Positions 63,377 to 64,000 of a stretch of DNA of 64,000 bases are shown here, piece after piece. This DNA comes from Ascarosepion bandense (lineage: Eukaryota; Mollusca; Cephalopoda; Sepiida; Sepiidae). The translations under genes and the position numbers were made by a program. Numbering within the stretch: the stretch's first letter is position 1; the number at the start of each line of letters is the position of its first letter. Under the pieces are notes generated by a model that was not told the origin of the DNA, ran no database searches, and was given only the letters and a program-made list of their open reading frames with translations. The stretch covers positions 381,001 through 445,000 of the forward strand of contig JBBBDQ010001294.1 in NCBI GenBank assembly GCA_037127315.1, read 5' to 3'.

Positions 63377-63466
63377 AAGTTTCCTCTCTTTTTTTTGCTC
63401 TTCATTTTCCTTGTTACTGTTCTTTTTGTTTAATTCATTTTCCAATGATTTTTCTTCTCGGAAAGA
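63255..63466. other. Foreign segment replacing part of LINE A RT
   Basis: About 212 bp with a (TA)n run at 63343-63373 and pyrimidine-rich DNA stands where the long copy at 30450-30585 has about 135 bp of RT. The replaced part lies between motif A and the finger motifs. No terminal repeats are seen. Confidence 0.5.
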
Positions 63467-63824
63467 TCGGAAGAAGGCTGATAGGTCGGTGATTTGCAGG
63501 GTCTGAGGGTTCTCCAGTGTTTTTAAATATAGGAACTACAGAGATTCTATAAATAACTTCATGGAAATTGTTCTGATGAATTTTCTAATTGTTATTTTTG
63601 TCCCCACTACACCATAGAAAAAATGTACATATGGGAACTAGTTAGGACTTCATAGAGAGGTATCATGACAGCTGTAGTAAGAATGGTAAGTAAGAATGTG
63701 TTGTTTTTGGTATAGAGAATACTGTGGTATATTTGGGTCAGTGGTTGTGGTTAGATAAGTTATAGATGAGACAGATTGAAAACAACTTCCTCCCTCTGGC
63801 CTTGTATTACTTTCCTCTGACTTC

Positions 63825-64000
63825 TAGACTTTATGAATTTAAGCGTACTAGATTAGGGGTAAGGTCTCATAATTTTACAGTTGAAATAGCTAGATGTAAC
63901 CCTACATTATATGATAACTGCTACTTCTTTCACATTTCTTGCTTGTGAAACTATTTTGGCTTCTTGCTTTCCAGTCAACTTTGGTTTTTAAAAATTTAAA
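63825..64000 (+). mobile_element. LINE A fragment running off the window
   Basis: Plus strand tttatgaatttaagcgtact, acagttgaaatagctagatg, cacatttcttgcttgtgaaa and ttctt-gctttcc match the ORF2 C-terminal region. Bases 63546-63824 are unassigned. The copy continues beyond the window. Confidence 0.65.

Larger units (their letters stand above)
61996..63545 (-). mobile_element. LINE A, best copy (jockey/CR1-like), with internal replacement
   Basis: The 3' end in reverse (aatcatttcaccccaagcaa after a T-run) is followed by a 3' UTR, the ORF2 C-terminus (SFFSRTSRLWNSLPHDCFPD near 62240-62320) and RT to 63254. After unrelated DNA at 63255-63466 the RT finger region resumes (FKNTGEPSDPANHRPISLLP, 63467-63540). 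This copy defines the family. The RT drives target-primed reverse transcription; the endonuclease half is missing here. Confidence 0.88.

Overview
The window looks like gene-poor nuclear DNA from a mollusc, most likely a cephalopod. It is AT-rich, with no operons and no long open frames. It is almost entirely old and nested transposable elements. The best taxonomic clue is a ~305 bp SINE with a tRNA-Arg-like head (full copies at 28707-29011, 35202-35507 and 37153-37464), the kind of tRNA-derived SINE known from octopus. The dominant jockey/CR1-like LINE family is also typical of such genomes. The species call is inference; I could not run a search. No convincing host gene is present. The only candidate host exons (about 51428-51606 and 51793-51836) are weak.

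Layout. 1-8.3 kb: a 164-bp tandem array made from a LINE reverse-transcriptase segment, LINE A pieces, a foldback element with a tRNA-like core (family F), diverged direct repeats and a GC-richer LTR-like insertion. 8.3-13.5 kb: a three-level nest in which LINE A holds a SINE, which holds a 4.5-kb Ty1/copia LTR retrotransposon. 13.5-19.9 kb: mariner relics, SINEs, and LINE A and RTE-like LINE B pieces. 19,959-20,992: a TTAA-flanked piggyBac-like MITE carrying seven apparently identical 116-bp units; a paralogous empty site lies nearby. 21-25 kb: inverted-repeat elements, long AT tracts, and Penelope-like remnants with four hammerhead-ribozyme-like motifs and a piece of Penelope RT. 25.8-29.2 kb: tandemly duplicated compound LINE A blocks, one split by a Tigger-like element. 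29.2-35.9 kb: LINE A with RT domains, a mariner relic and a second jockey-like LINE (C). 36-45 kb: repeat family G, a transposase HTH fragment and a decayed I-clade LINE (zinc-knuckle gag, endonuclease, RNase H). 45-64 kb: more LINE A, B and F copies, a TSD-flanked Merlin element, tandem arrays of F ends and the best LINE A RT copy (61,996-63,545).

How the parts relate. The coding pieces are fragments of selfish elements, nearly all frameshifted or truncated, so there is no pathway. LINE A probably supplied the retrotransposition machinery for itself. Which LINE mobilised the SINE cannot be told from this window. The informative content is the nesting order, the target-site duplications, the filled/empty paralogous sites, and the ribozyme and palindrome structures. 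All homology calls are by eye from translated motifs and repeated text, and boundaries are approximate unless a target-site duplication is quoted.
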